Positions 44,066 to 53,942 of a stretch of 63,074 bases of DNA are shown one piece after another. The stretch's first letter is position 1. Every line of letters starts with the position of its first letter. The stretch covers positions 1 to 63,074 of the forward strand of contig CACLJX010000011.1 in the NCBI GenBank assembly GCA_902607435.1, given 5' to 3'. The position numbers and the translations under genes were made by a program. Source of the stretch: an uncultured Alphaproteobacteria bacterium (GTDB lineage: Bacteria > Pseudomonadota > Alphaproteobacteria > HIMB59 > GCA-002718135). The notes under the pieces are model-generated. The model had not been told where the DNA came from and searched no databases. It was given only the letters and a program-made list of their open reading frames with translations.

Positions 44066-45343
44066 TCAATCATTAAGAATAGACATGCCTGCATAAATTG
44101 CTTTTTTACCTAATTCTTCCTCTATTCTAATTAATTGGTTATATTTAGCTGTTCTATCAGTTCGTGAAAGTGATCCAGTTTTTATTTGTCCAGATGAAGT
44201 TGCTACAGATAAATCAGCAATAGATGTATCTTCAGTTTCTCCAGATCTATGTGATAGTATATAAGAATAATTACTTTCTTTTGCTAATTTAATTACTGAT
44301 AATGTTTCTGATAAAGATCCAATTTGATTTAATTTAATTAATATAGAGTTTGCAATTTTTTTATTAATACCTTTTTGAAGTCTGTTTATATTAGTAACAA
44401 ATAAATCATCACCAACTAATTGAACTCTATTTCCAATTTCTTTTGTTAAATTTAACCAACCATCCCAATCATCTTCAGACATTCCATCCTCTATCGAATA
44501 AATTGGATATGATTCACAAAGATTTTTTAAATATTGTATCATTTGATCAGAAGTATATATTTTTTTTTCACCTTTTAGATTGTAATGATTATTTTGATAA
44601 AACTCTGATGAAGCAACATCAATTGCAAGTTTTATATCTCTATTAGGATGTAAACCTGTTGATATTATTGATTCTAAAATAAGATCAATAACTTCTTCTG
44701 AAGAACTAATATTTGGAGCAAAACCACCTTCATCACCTACATTAGTATTAAATCCTTTTGATTTAAGTATTAATTTTAAAGAATAAAATACTTCGCAACC
44801 AAACCTTATAGCTTCAGAAAATGTAGGGGCTCCTACAGGAGCAATCATAAATTCTTGAATGTCAACATTATTGTCAGCATGGGAGCCTCCATTGATTATA
44901 TTCATCATTGGAACTGGTAAAATAAAAGATTGATCTAAGGATAAATATTCAAAAAATTTCTGACTAGATTGGAATGATAAAGCTTTAGCAAAAGCTAGAC
45001 TCAAAGCCAAAATAGTGTTGGCTCCTAATCTAGATTTATTACTTGTACCATCTATACTTATTATTTCTTTATCAAATTCGTAAATATCATTAAAGTTTCT
45101 ATCAATTATAATTGGTTTCAAAATATTTAGAATATTATTAATTGCATTTTTTACTCCTCTACCAGCATATCTATTTTTGTCATTATCTCTTATTTCTACA
45201 GCCTCATGCTTACCAGTAGAAGCACCTGAGGGAACAGAAGCCCTTCCAAAAGAATTATCTGAAAGAACAACGTCACACTCAACAGTTGGATTTCCTCTAC
45301 TATCCAATATTTCTCTTGCTTTGACTTCGCTTATTTTAATCAT
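44066..45343 (-). CDS. eno: enolase
   Basis: A 425-residue glycolytic enzyme converting 2-phosphoglycerate to phosphoenolpyruvate. ILDSRGNPTVE near residue 11, SGASTGKHEAVEIRD near residue 40, the metal-binding D, E, D residues (including SIEDGMSEDDWDGW near 290 and LVGDDLF near 315), and SHRSGETEDTSIADLSVA near residue 367 are all present. The length is as expected. It lies between kdsA and ftsB in the same direction. Confidence 0.96.
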   Translation of the reverse strand: MIKISEVKAREILDSRGNPTVECDVVLSDNSFGRASVPSGASTGKHEAVEIRDNDKNRYAGRGVKNAINNILNILKPIIIDRNFNDIYEFDKEIISIDGTSNKSRLGANTILALSLAFAKALSFQSSQKFFEYLSLDQSFILPVPMMNIINGGSHADNNVDIQEFMIAPVGAPTFSEAIRFGCEVFYSLKLILKSKGFNTNVGDEGGFAPNISSSEEVIDLILESIISTGLHPNRDIKLAIDVASSEFYQNNHYNLKGEKKIYTSDQMIQYLKNLCESYPIYSIEDGMSEDDWDGWLNLTKEIGNRVQLVGDDLFVTNINRLQKGINKKIANSILIKLNQIGSLSETLSVIKLAKESNYSYILSHRSGETEDTSIADLSVATSSGQIKTGSLSRTDRTAKYNQLIRIEEELGKKAIYAGMSILND

Positions 45344-45384
45344 AATTAATATATTAAAAAATATATTTAAAAAAAGTTAGTGTT

Positions 45385-46209
45385 TTAAGACTTTGCTATA
45401 TTGTCAAAATCTATTAACTTCAATAATAATTGTTTTAAATCCTTTATGTTAAGCATATTTGGACCATCACTTGGTGCATTATCAGGGTCATCATGAGTCT
45501 CAATGAATAAACCAGCAATACCAACAGAAATAGCAGCCTTAGATAATAAAGGCACATATTCTCTTTTACCTCCACTAGTTTGACCCAAGCCTCCAGGCTC
45601 CTGAACAGAATGTGTAGCATCAAAAATTACTGGGTATTGATATTTTTTAATTATTTCTAACGATCTAAAATCATTAACTAAATTATTATAACCAAATGAA
45701 GTTCCTCTTTCGGTAATCATAATTTTATTATTTTTTGTAGATAAAATTTTTTCAATAATATTTGGAATCTCATTGGGTGATAAAAATTGACCTTTTTTTA
45801 CATTAATAATTTTGTTGGTATTGCCTGCTGCTATTAATAAATCAGTTTGTCTACATAAAAAAGCTGGTATTTGTAAAATATCAATAACATTATTAGATCC
45901 TAATTGTTTACATTGTTCTTCATTGTGAACATCTGTTAATATTGGACAATCAAAATTTTCTTTAATTTCTTCAAAAATATCCATAGCTTCCTCCAAAGAT
46001 ATTCCTCGAGGACTTTTTATGCTAGTTCTATTAGCTTTATCGAAACTAGATTTATATATAAAATTTATTTTAATTTTATGACAAATTTCATAAATAATTT
46101 TTGCAATTTTAATAGCATGCTCTCTATTTTCTATCACACAAGGTCCTGCAATTAATGTAAAAGGTTTCTTATTTGAGATTTCAAAATTTTTAATTTTAAT
46201 ATTATGCAT
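45385..46209 (-). CDS. kdsA: KDO-8-phosphate synthase
   Basis: A 274-residue aldolase that condenses phosphoenolpyruvate with arabinose-5-phosphate for lipopolysaccharide. FTLIAGPCVIENREHAIK near residue 17, FKSSFDKANRTS-type loop (here YKSSFDKANRTSIKSPRG near 52), GTSFGYNNLVNDFRSL near 169 and FDATHSVQEPGG near 195 are diagnostic. It overlaps pyrG by eight bases and precedes eno. Confidence 0.94.
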   Translation of the reverse strand: MHNIKIKNFEISNKKPFTLIAGPCVIENREHAIKIAKIIYEICHKIKINFIYKSSFDKANRTSIKSPRGISLEEAMDIFEEIKENFDCPILTDVHNEEQCKQLGSNNVIDILQIPAFLCRQTDLLIAAGNTNKIINVKKGQFLSPNEIPNIIEKILSTKNNKIMITERGTSFGYNNLVNDFRSLEIIKKYQYPVIFDATHSVQEPGGLGQTSGGKREYVPLLSKAAISVGIAGLFIETHDDPDNAPSDGPNMLNIKDLKQLLLKLIDFDNIAKS

Positions 46210-47827
46210 TTTTTTTGTTTATACACGCTTCTACAAAAGAAACAAATAGTGGGTGAGGATTATGAGGTCTAGATTTAAGTTCTGGATGAAACTGCACACC
46301 TACAAACCAAAAATGATTCTTAGACTCAAGTATTTCTGGAAGTAAATTATCTGGTGACATTCCTGAGTATATAAAACCCTCTTTTTCAAACATATCAATA
46401 TAATTCGTGTTTACTTCATAGCGGTGCCGATGTCTTTCATGAATATTTTTTGAACCGTAAATCTTATGAACTAAAGATCCTTTTAAAATATTACAAGGAT
46501 AAGAACCTAATCTCATAGTGCCACCTTTATCACTATTAATATCTCGATTAATTTTTTTATTATCTTTTTCCCATTCAGTCATTAACCCAATTACTGGATT
46601 CTTAGTTTCGCAAAATTCTGTAGAATTTGAATTTTTTATATTTAAAACATTTCTTGCTATTTCAATTACAGCTAATTGCATTCCAAGACATATTCCAAAA
46701 AAAGGAATATTTTTTTCCCTAGCTAATTTAATACTAACTAATTTTCCTGCAATTCCTCTTTCTCCAAAACCTCCTGGTACTAATATACCTTGAACTTCTA
46801 ATAATTCGTTAGTAATTTGATTATTATTTAATTTTTCTGAGTTAATCCATTTGATATTAACTTTTGTATTATTTGAAAGTCCTCCATGTACAAAAGCTTC
46901 AGATAAAGATTTATAACTATCTTTTAAATCAGTATATTTCCCTACAATTCCAATTGAAATTTCATTTTTTAAATTGTTAATTTTTTTTACAACTTTGTTC
47001 CAAGGTTCTAAATCAAGAGGATATTTATCCGCTTCATATCCGAGTACATTTAAAAGTGATTGATCCAAACCAGCCTTATAATATAATGAAGGCACCTCAT
47101 AAATAGAATTAGCATTTTGTGCAGGAATAACATTTTCTTTTTTAACATTACAAAAAAGAGAAATTTTATTTAAAGAATCTAAATCAATTTGTTTTTCACA
47201 TCTACACATAATTATATCTGGTTGTATTCCTGCATTTAGCAATTCTTTAACAGAATGTTGTGTTGGTTTAGTTTTGAGTTCACCTGCAGCAGATATATAA
47301 GGAACATAAGTCATATGTATCAAACTTGATGAAATCTTGTCTTTATCGTTTCTTATTTGTCTAATAGCTTCTAAAAAAGGTAAAGATTCGATATCACCAA
47401 CTGTTCCTCCTATCTCACATATTACAAAATCTTCATCTTCAAGATCATTAAAAATAAACTTTTTAATTTCATCTGTAACATGAGGGATAACTTGAATTGT
47501 AGAACCAAGATATTTACCTTGCCTTTCTTTATTTAGAACATTTGAATAAATTCTACCAGAAGAAATAGTATCTGATTTTTTAGAAGATAAGTTTGTAAAT
47601 CTCTCATAATGACCTAAATCTAAATCAGTTTCTGCACCATCATCAGTTACGAATACTTCTCCATGTTGATAAGGGCTCATCGTACCTGGATCTACATTCA
47701 AATAAGGATCAAGTTTTCTTAGTCTTATTTTAAAATTTCTAAGTTGTAGGAGAGATGCTAAAGAAGCAGAAGCGAGACCTTTTCCTAATGAAGATGAAAC
47801 TCCGCCCGTAATAAAAACATAATGCAT
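46202..47827 (-). CDS. pyrG: CTP synthase
   Basis: A 541-residue protein that aminates UTP to CTP. The N-terminal amidoligase domain opens YVFITGGVSSSLGKGLASAS and holds LDPYLNVDPGTMSPYQHGEVFV. The C-terminal glutamine amidotransferase has the oxyanion region VPGGFGERG, the nucleophile elbow GICLGMQLA (near residue 380) and the HPE triad end (VQFHPELKS). It overlaps kdsA and follows secG by 50 bases. Confidence 0.96.
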   Translation of the reverse strand: MHYVFITGGVSSSLGKGLASASLASLLQLRNFKIRLRKLDPYLNVDPGTMSPYQHGEVFVTDDGAETDLDLGHYERFTNLSSKKSDTISSGRIYSNVLNKERQGKYLGSTIQVIPHVTDEIKKFIFNDLEDEDFVICEIGGTVGDIESLPFLEAIRQIRNDKDKISSSLIHMTYVPYISAAGELKTKPTQHSVKELLNAGIQPDIIMCRCEKQIDLDSLNKISLFCNVKKENVIPAQNANSIYEVPSLYYKAGLDQSLLNVLGYEADKYPLDLEPWNKVVKKINNLKNEISIGIVGKYTDLKDSYKSLSEAFVHGGLSNNTKVNIKWINSEKLNNNQITNELLEVQGILVPGGFGERGIAGKLVSIKLAREKNIPFFGICLGMQLAVIEIARNVLNIKNSNSTEFCETKNPVIGLMTEWEKDNKKINRDINSDKGGTMRLGSYPCNILKGSLVHKIYGSKNIHERHRHRYEVNTNYIDMFEKEGFIYSGMSPDNLLPEILESKNHFWFVGVQFHPELKSRPHNPHPLFVSFVEACINKKNA

Positions 47828-47876
47828 TACGGAATACCCTGATACATAATAATGTATTTTAGATCAAGAAGTAATA

Positions 47877-48194
47877 CTAATTGTTTTCAGGAATAGAAGG
47901 TTCTGAAGATTCTTTTGAATTTGTTACAGATGAATCAATATTAGGAAGAGATTCTAATATATTTCTATCAGAACTAACTGAGGCTGAAATTGTTAATACC
48001 ACACTCATAATCATAAATAATGTTGCCGTAAAAGCAGTTAACCTGGACAATAAGTTTGCAGAACCTCTTACAGACATCATACCGCCAAGAGCTCCACCTC
48101 CAAGACCCAAGCCCTCATTATCTGATCCTTGAAGCAAAACTAGAATAACTAATAAAACAGCAAGTATTAACTGGATAACTATTAAAGTTGTCAT
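47877..48194 (-). CDS. secG: SecG subunit of the preprotein translocase
   Basis: A 105-residue membrane protein with two transmembrane helices (about 3-21 and 54-72) joined by the conserved loop GLGGGALGGMMSVRGSANLLSRLTAF, the SecG signature. The C-terminus is a serine/glutamate-rich polar tail. It aids protein export by SecYEG. The gene lies between tpiA and pyrG in the same direction, as is common in alphaproteobacteria. Confidence 0.88.
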   Translation of the reverse strand: MTTLIVIQLILAVLLVILVLLQGSDNEGLGLGGGALGGMMSVRGSANLLSRLTAFTATLFMIMSVVLTISASVSSDRNILESLPNIDSSVTNSKESSEPSIPENN

Positions 48195-48237
48195 AAGTGC
48201 CTTATATTTACCTAATTAAGTTATTCAAGATTAATCA

Positions 48238-48972
48238 TCAAGAATTCATTATTTTCTTATATTCCAATGCATCTAATGAAGCTCCTCCCACCAAAACTCC
48301 ATCTACATTATTTAAACCCATTATTTCTGAAGCATTGTTTGAATTAACTGATCCACCATATAAAATTTTATAGTTTTCAAAATTTTGAATTTCATTTTTA
48401 ATAAAAAAATGTATATTTTCAATTTCTTCTAAAGAAGGTGTTAAACCTGTTCCTATTGCCCAAATTGGCTCGTAAGCAATAATTACAGAATCTTGGGTTG
48501 CATTTTCTGGGATACTTTTAGAAATTTGTGTATATAAAATATCCTTAGTTAAATTATTACTTTTTTCCTCATATGTTTCTCCTATACAAATAATGGGATT
48601 AATATTATGTGCCATTAAATTCATAACCTTAATACAAATATCTTTATTGGATTGACCAAATATTTGTCTTCTTTCTGAATGACCAACAATACAAAACTGG
48701 CATGAAGAATCTTTGAGCATGGACGCACTTACTTCTCCTGTATAAGCACCTTTATTATAATTAGAGCAATCTTGTCCTCCTAAAAAAAGAGGGTTTAGCT
48801 TGCCAGCCAAATCGTGCAGATAGACTGATGGTATACATATAATTCCACAAATACTAGAGTTTTCTAATTTGCTACAGTTAAGCTCTTTCAAATACTGTTC
48901 AATAAATTCAATTGAACCATTTAATTTCCAATTAGCTACAACTATTCTATCAAATTTGTTAATTTTGAGCAT
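48238..48972 (-). CDS. tpiA: triosephosphate isomerase
   Basis: A 244-residue glycolytic enzyme starting at the ATG at 48970-48972 (MLKINKFDRIVVANWK). A longer open frame reaches 49227 but its extra 85 residues look random and lie antisense to ppiD. Catalytic residues are the lysine of VANWKLNG (near residue 15), the histidine of VGHSERR near 94 and the glutamate of AYEPIWAIGTG near 160, plus the phosphate loop YGGSV near 206. It is divergent from the ppiD-like gene with a 58-base gap. Confidence 0.95.
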   Translation of the reverse strand: MLKINKFDRIVVANWKLNGSIEFIEQYLKELNCSKLENSSICGIICIPSVYLHDLAGKLNPLFLGGQDCSNYNKGAYTGEVSASMLKDSSCQFCIVGHSERRQIFGQSNKDICIKVMNLMAHNINPIICIGETYEEKSNNLTKDILYTQISKSIPENATQDSVIIAYEPIWAIGTGLTPSLEEIENIHFFIKNEIQNFENYKILYGGSVNSNNASEIMGLNNVDGVLVGGASLDALEYKKIMNS

Positions 48973-49030
48973 ATTTTTACTTTCCCTTATAGAAAGTATT
49001 ATTATACAAGCAACGCCGTAAAAAAGAAAT

Positions 49031-50878
49031 ATGTTTAGAAGTCTAGGAAAATCTAAAATTACTTGGGTGCTTGTTATATTATTTGGCATTAGTTTATTCT
49101 TTTTTAGAGGTAGCAAACGGTACTCAAATTTTTTCAATTCAGACAATGTAATAGCCAAAGTGTCTGGAACTCCTATCTCAACATCTAAATTTAATAGAAC
49201 ACTTGATATCAATATACAACAATTCAATCAAATATTAGGAAAACCAATATCTCAAGAAGAAATTAGAAAATTTCAAATTCATAAACTAGCATTGAACGGA
49301 CTTATCAATGATGCAATTTTTGAAAATGAATTTGATAAACAAAATTTTAAATTAGATGAAACTGTCATAGCTAAAAGAACAAAAATAACCTTGCCTGAAC
49401 TATATAATGAAAATAACAAATTAGATGAAAATTATTTAAAAGAATTTTTAAAACAACAAAATTTAAAAATTGAAGATATTGTTCAAATTATTCATTACAA
49501 TGCAAGAAGTGATTTTTTTAATGATGCTTTGTTAAATATTAAATACCCTAGTATGTTTTCTTCAAAAATAGAAAGCTATGAAAAACATGAGAGAATAATA
49601 AATTATATTAAATTTCCAATAGAATCAGTTGATATAACTTCTTTTATTAATAATAACGAAAATACATTAGATGATATCCTAAATTCTTATTATCAAAACA
49701 ATATAAATTTATATATGTCTGATGAAAAAAGAGATTTGGATTATATATTGATTGATAAAGAAAATATTATAAATAGTTTTATTCCTTCATTTGATGAAAT
49801 AAATGAATACTACAATAACAACTTGAGCTTATTTATAGAAAAAGAAAAAAGGAGTTTTATTCAATTTAATTTCAAAACTCTTGATGAAGCCAAAAAAATT
49901 AAAAATAAAATAGAGAAAATATCTCTCTATGATGAACTATTATCATTTGCTGATAATAATAACGTCCAATATAATTTTTTTCAAAATTTATCAAAAGATG
50001 ATATAATGGATGAAATTGCAGAATCTTTATTTAATCTTAAATTAAATAATCAATCCGCTATCATAGAAAGTCCTATAGCTAATCATATTGTGGTACTGAA
50101 AAATATTGAACCAAGAAGACAATTGACATTTGATGAAGTTAAAGAAAATATAAGCTTAACTATTGCTGAAATTGATTCAAATAATTATTTATTAGATTTA
50201 GAAAGTAATATTTCTCAAGACATACTTAATGGTATGGATCTAATAAAATTAGCAAATAAATATAGTTTAAATCTATTAAATATTAACAATATTACAAGAA
50301 ACTATAATAATTTTGCAAACAAAGACAAATTATTTTACGAAAGTCTAATCGAGAATGCTTTTAATGCAAATGTTGATTATGTGAATGATATAATTCGCTT
50401 AGATAAAAACAAATTTTATATATATAATGTAACCAATATATTGTTTTCCAATCCTTTGAATTTTGATGAAATCAGAAATAAAGTATTTGAAAATTGGAAA
50501 TTTTCAAAAAGAATAGAAGAAATACAAATAGCTACGAATCTAAATAAAAATAACAAAAATTTTATTAATAAATTAGCTTCAAAGTACAATACAAAAATTA
50601 ACCAAATTTCAATTATGAATACTAATGGTAATTTACCAAAAATTCTAATTTCTGATATCTTTTCGAATGAATTAGATACAATTAATTTTGCAAATACTGA
50701 CAATGAAATTTTTGTTGCAAAAGTTCTTGATATTAAAATTCCTAAGAACAATAATGATAATTATAACAATATACAGTTGATAGATGATTTTAAAAATATC
50801 TTGAAATTGGAAATGTTAAAAAATGTGAAAATATCTATTAATGATAATCTAATAAATGTATTGATAGATAGCTACTAA
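49031..50878 (+). CDS. PpiD-like SurA-N/parvulin-fold periplasmic folding factor
   Basis: A 615-residue protein. After a short cytosolic start it has one transmembrane anchor (about residues 12-27, WVLVILFGISLFFF), then the SurA-N-like chaperone domain (IAKVSGTPISTSKFN near residue 43 and the helices that follow). A parvulin-like part near 220-380 is diverged, so isomerase activity is uncertain. It resembles PpiD, which helps fold exported proteins at the Sec exit. Its stop overlaps the trpE ATG by one base, and tpiA-ppiD-trpE is a known alphaproteobacterial order. Confidence 0.8.
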   Translation: MFRSLGKSKITWVLVILFGISLFFFRGSKRYSNFFNSDNVIAKVSGTPISTSKFNRTLDINIQQFNQILGKPISQEEIRKFQIHKLALNGLINDAIFENEFDKQNFKLDETVIAKRTKITLPELYNENNKLDENYLKEFLKQQNLKIEDIVQIIHYNARSDFFNDALLNIKYPSMFSSKIESYEKHERIINYIKFPIESVDITSFINNNENTLDDILNSYYQNNINLYMSDEKRDLDYILIDKENIINSFIPSFDEINEYYNNNLSLFIEKEKRSFIQFNFKTLDEAKKIKNKIEKISLYDELLSFADNNNVQYNFFQNLSKDDIMDEIAESLFNLKLNNQSAIIESPIANHIVVLKNIEPRRQLTFDEVKENISLTIAEIDSNNYLLDLESNISQDILNGMDLIKLANKYSLNLLNINNITRNYNNFANKDKLFYESLIENAFNANVDYVNDIIRLDKNKFYIYNVTNILFSNPLNFDEIRNKVFENWKFSKRIEEIQIATNLNKNNKNFINKLASKYNTKINQISIMNTNGNLPKILISDIFSNELDTINFANTDNEIFVAKVLDIKIPKNNNDNYNNIQLIDDFKNILKLEMLKNVKISINDNLINVLIDSY

Positions 50879-52368
50879 TGGACATAATAGATCAAAATAT
50901 ATTTATAGAAAAATACAATAAGAATATTCCTCAGATTTTATCTAAAAATTTTATTGCTGATACAGATACACCTGTTTCTGCTCTATTAAAAATTTCAATA
51001 GATCAAAAATATTCGTTTCTATTAGAATCTGTTGAAGGAGGAGATCAAAGAGGAAGATATTCTTTTCTTGGTTGTGATCCTGACTTAATATGGACAATTA
51101 ATAATGGCAAAGTTAAAGTTGAATCTTTAAATAATTCAATTAATCCAAATATATTTATTGAATTAACACCAATTGAGTCGTTAAAAAAATTATTAAATTT
51201 TTCAAAAATAAATAGAAATTCCTCTGAAACACCTTATCCTGTTTTAGTTGGTTATTTAGGTTACCCTATGATTCGTTTTATGGAAAAAATTGAATTAAAA
51301 AACCCCGATACACTAAATATACCTGATTCTATAATGATAAGACCAAGCGTTGTTGCTGTCTTTGATAATATTAAAGATACGATAAATATTATGACAGCTA
51401 TATATCCAAATAAAAATATAGATGCTCAATCTTCTTTTAATTTAGCAAATATAAAAATAAATAAAGTCATTAATCAGATGAATAGTGAAATTACCAAAAA
51501 AAAAAATACCGCCTCTAATAGTTTAAAAAAAAATCTAAATTTTAAATCAAATTATTCAAAAGACGAATATTGTGACATTGTAAAGAAATCAAAATCTTAC
51601 ATACAAGAAGGAGACATATTTCAAGTTGTGCTTTCGCAAAGATTTAAATGTGATTATCATCTAGATGCCAAAACATTTTATAGATCCTTGCGACGCCTTA
51701 ATCCCTCTCCTTTTTTAGTAAATTTAAATTTTGATAAATTTGGACTAGTTGCTTCAAGTCCAGAAATTTTAGTAAGAGTCAGAAATAATAAAGTAACAAT
51801 ACGCCCTATTGCTGGAACAAGAAAAAGAGGTAAAACTGCCAGTGAAGATTTATTATTGTCAAAAGATTTAATAAAAGATGAAAAAGAATTAGCAGAGCAT
51901 CTAATGTTACTGGATTTGGGTAGAAATGATGTTGGGAGAGTTGCAAAAATTGGTACAGTAAATGTCACAGAAAAGATGAACATAGAATATTATTCTCATG
52001 TTATGCATATAGTTTCTAACGTTGAAGGGCTTTTAGATCAAAAATATGATGCTATAGATGCGTTAATATCTGGTTTTCCAGCAGGAACTGTATCAGGTGC
52101 ACCAAAAATCAGAGCTATGGAAATAATTGAGGAACTTGAAAATGTAAGTAGAAGTTTTTATGGTGGAGCTATGGGATATTTTGATTCTAATGGACAAATG
52201 GATACATGTATAAGTTTAAGAACAGGATTGGTCAAAGATAATAAACTATATATTCAAGCTGGCGGAGGAATAGTTTTTGATTCAGATCCAATAAAAGAGT
52301 TTGAAGAAACAGTTAATAAAGCTAAAGCTTTAATTGCAGCTGCAAAGGATTCCTACAAATATTCTTAA
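50878..52368 (+). CDS. trpE: anthranilate synthase component I
   Basis: A 496-residue chorismate-using enzyme. The N-terminal allosteric LLESVEGGDQRGRYSFLGCDP near residue 45 is the tryptophan-binding LLES region. The catalytic domain from about 230 contains FQVVLSQRF, GLVASSPEILVRV, IRPIAGTRKRG and HIVSNVEGLL, and FPAGTVSGAPKIRAMEII. It makes anthranilate with TrpG. One base separates its stop from the trpG start. Confidence 0.95.
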   Translation: MDIIDQNIFIEKYNKNIPQILSKNFIADTDTPVSALLKISIDQKYSFLLESVEGGDQRGRYSFLGCDPDLIWTINNGKVKVESLNNSINPNIFIELTPIESLKKLLNFSKINRNSSETPYPVLVGYLGYPMIRFMEKIELKNPDTLNIPDSIMIRPSVVAVFDNIKDTINIMTAIYPNKNIDAQSSFNLANIKINKVINQMNSEITKKKNTASNSLKKNLNFKSNYSKDEYCDIVKKSKSYIQEGDIFQVVLSQRFKCDYHLDAKTFYRSLRRLNPSPFLVNLNFDKFGLVASSPEILVRVRNNKVTIRPIAGTRKRGKTASEDLLLSKDLIKDEKELAEHLMLLDLGRNDVGRVAKIGTVNVTEKMNIEYYSHVMHIVSNVEGLLDQKYDAIDALISGFPAGTVSGAPKIRAMEIIEELENVSRSFYGGAMGYFDSNGQMDTCISLRTGLVKDNKLYIQAGGGIVFDSDPIKEFEETVNKAKALIAAAKDSYKYS

Positions 52369-52369
52369 T

Positions 52370-52948
52370 ATGATAATACTAATTGACAATTATGACAGTT
52401 TTACTTTTAATGTTTTTCATTATTTAAGTGAAATTGGAGCAAAGGTAAAAGTTTTTAGAAACAATCAAATTTCAACAGATGAGGTAATTAAAATGAAGCC
52501 CTCAGCATTGGTGATTTCACCTGGGCCTTGTACACCAAATAAAGCAGGTATATGCTTAGATCTAATTAAAAAATGTAAATTATTATTTCCTATTTTCGGT
52601 ATTTGTCTTGGACATCAATCTATTGGTCAAGCTTTTGGCGGAACTATAATAAAATGTCATGAAATCAAGCATGGTAAATTAGACACTATCAAACATAATA
52701 ATCATCCTTTGTTTAATGAAGTACATAATAATTTTTTGGCGACGCGATATCATTCATTAATAATAGATAAAAAATCTCTCTCAAAAGATTTTGAAATCAT
52801 TGCTAGTACACAAAATAATATTATTATGGGTATAGCGCATAAAAAAATGAATATATATGGTTTACAATTTCATCCTGAAAGTATTGGGACTTTAGAAGGT
52901 AAAAAAATTCTAAAAAATTTTTTAAAAATTATAAATTATGAAACTTAA
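52370..52948 (+). CDS. trpG: anthranilate synthase component II
   Basis: A 192-residue class I glutamine amidotransferase starting at the ATG at 52370-52372; an earlier in-frame start would lie in trpE. IDNYDSFTFNVFHYL is the N-terminal signature, the nucleophile is the cysteine of GICLGHQSIGQAFGG near residue 79 and the triad histidine and glutamate are in QFHPESIGT near 170. It supplies ammonia to TrpE. It overlaps trpD by 11 bases. Confidence 0.94.
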   Translation: MIILIDNYDSFTFNVFHYLSEIGAKVKVFRNNQISTDEVIKMKPSALVISPGPCTPNKAGICLDLIKKCKLLFPIFGICLGHQSIGQAFGGTIIKCHEIKHGKLDTIKHNNHPLFNEVHNNFLATRYHSLIIDKKSLSKDFEIIASTQNNIIMGIAHKKMNIYGLQFHPESIGTLEGKKILKNFLKIINYET

Positions 52949-53942
52949 TGAAATTAAAAATAAATTATTTGAGCAAAAAAATCTTTCAATAGAAGAAACT
53001 TCCTATATTTTTAATTTAATTATGAATGGAGAAATATCTGAGATTGATACAACATCAATTTTAATTGCTTTAAAAATTAAAAAAGAAACTAAAAATGAAA
53101 TTCACGGAGCTGCTAAAATAATGAGAGAAAAATCCATTAAAATATCCTCACCTAAAAATACAATTGATACTTGTGGAACTGGTGGTGATATGAAAGGCAC
53201 CTTGAATATTTCTACAAGTGCAGCTCTTGTAGCTGCTAGTGCAGGAGCTATTGTAGCTAAACATGGTAACCGATCAATTAGTTCAAAATCAGGATCTGCT
53301 GATTTACTTGAAAAATTAGGTATTAAATTAACTCCTGAAATAAAAGATTTAGAAAAATCATTAAACAAATATAATTTTTGTTTCTTGTTTGCTCAATTTC
53401 ATCATTCTAGTATGAGACACGTAATAAATGTTAGGAAATTATTAGGAACAAGAACAATTTTTAATTTATTAGGGCCCCTGACAAATCCAGCTTCAACAAA
53501 AAAACAACTTATTGGGGTGTATGACAAAAAATGGATTCGTATACATTGTGAAGTTTTAAAAGATTTAGGATCGACTGAAGCAATGATTGTTCATGGTGAA
53601 GATGGGTTAGATGAAATATCGTTGAGCAGCCCTACATATATTTCAGAATTAAAAAATAATATTATAACAGACTATATTTTTAATCCTAAAGACTATGGAT
53701 ATGAGTATATAAATATAAATGATATTCTGGGTCAAGATTCTGATTACAATGCCAAAGCTTTTCTAGATATGTTAGATGCTCCAAATAATAGTTTTCAAAA
53801 GATAGTTGAATTAAATGCTGGGGCGGCGATATATTTATCTGGGATAGTAAATAATTTAAAAGATGGATTTGAATTAGCAAAACAATCAATTATTAATAAA
53901 AAAACAAAAAATTATTTTTTTGATTTATTAAATAATCAATGA
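52938..53942 (+). CDS. trpD: anthranilate phosphoribosyltransferase
   Basis: A 334-residue enzyme that attaches PRPP-derived ribose to anthranilate. The PRPP-binding motif DTCGTGGDMKGTLNIST is near residue 75, the KHGNRS loop near residue 110, and MRHVINVRKLLGTRTIFNLLGPLTNPA near residue 155, all intact. The trpE-G-D-C order and overlaps show one operon. trpF, trpB and trpA are not in the window. Confidence 0.94.
   Translation: MKLNEIKNKLFEQKNLSIEETSYIFNLIMNGEISEIDTTSILIALKIKKETKNEIHGAAKIMREKSIKISSPKNTIDTCGTGGDMKGTLNISTSAALVAASAGAIVAKHGNRSISSKSGSADLLEKLGIKLTPEIKDLEKSLNKYNFCFLFAQFHHSSMRHVINVRKLLGTRTIFNLLGPLTNPASTKKQLIGVYDKKWIRIHCEVLKDLGSTEAMIVHGEDGLDEISLSSPTYISELKNNIITDYIFNPKDYGYEYININDILGQDSDYNAKAFLDMLDAPNNSFQKIVELNAGAAIYLSGIVNNLKDGFELAKQSIINKKTKNYFFDLLNNQ

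Noticed and set aside
47842-47857. Hairpin ATACAT-AATA-ATGTAT between secG and pyrG
   Set aside because: The 6-bp, mostly A:T stem is too weak to call a terminator in this background.
48973-49227. 85-codon N-terminal extension of tpiA
   Set aside because: It lies antisense to the start of the ppiD-like gene and has no TIM-like sequence; the ATG at 48970-48972 begins exactly at the family N-terminus.
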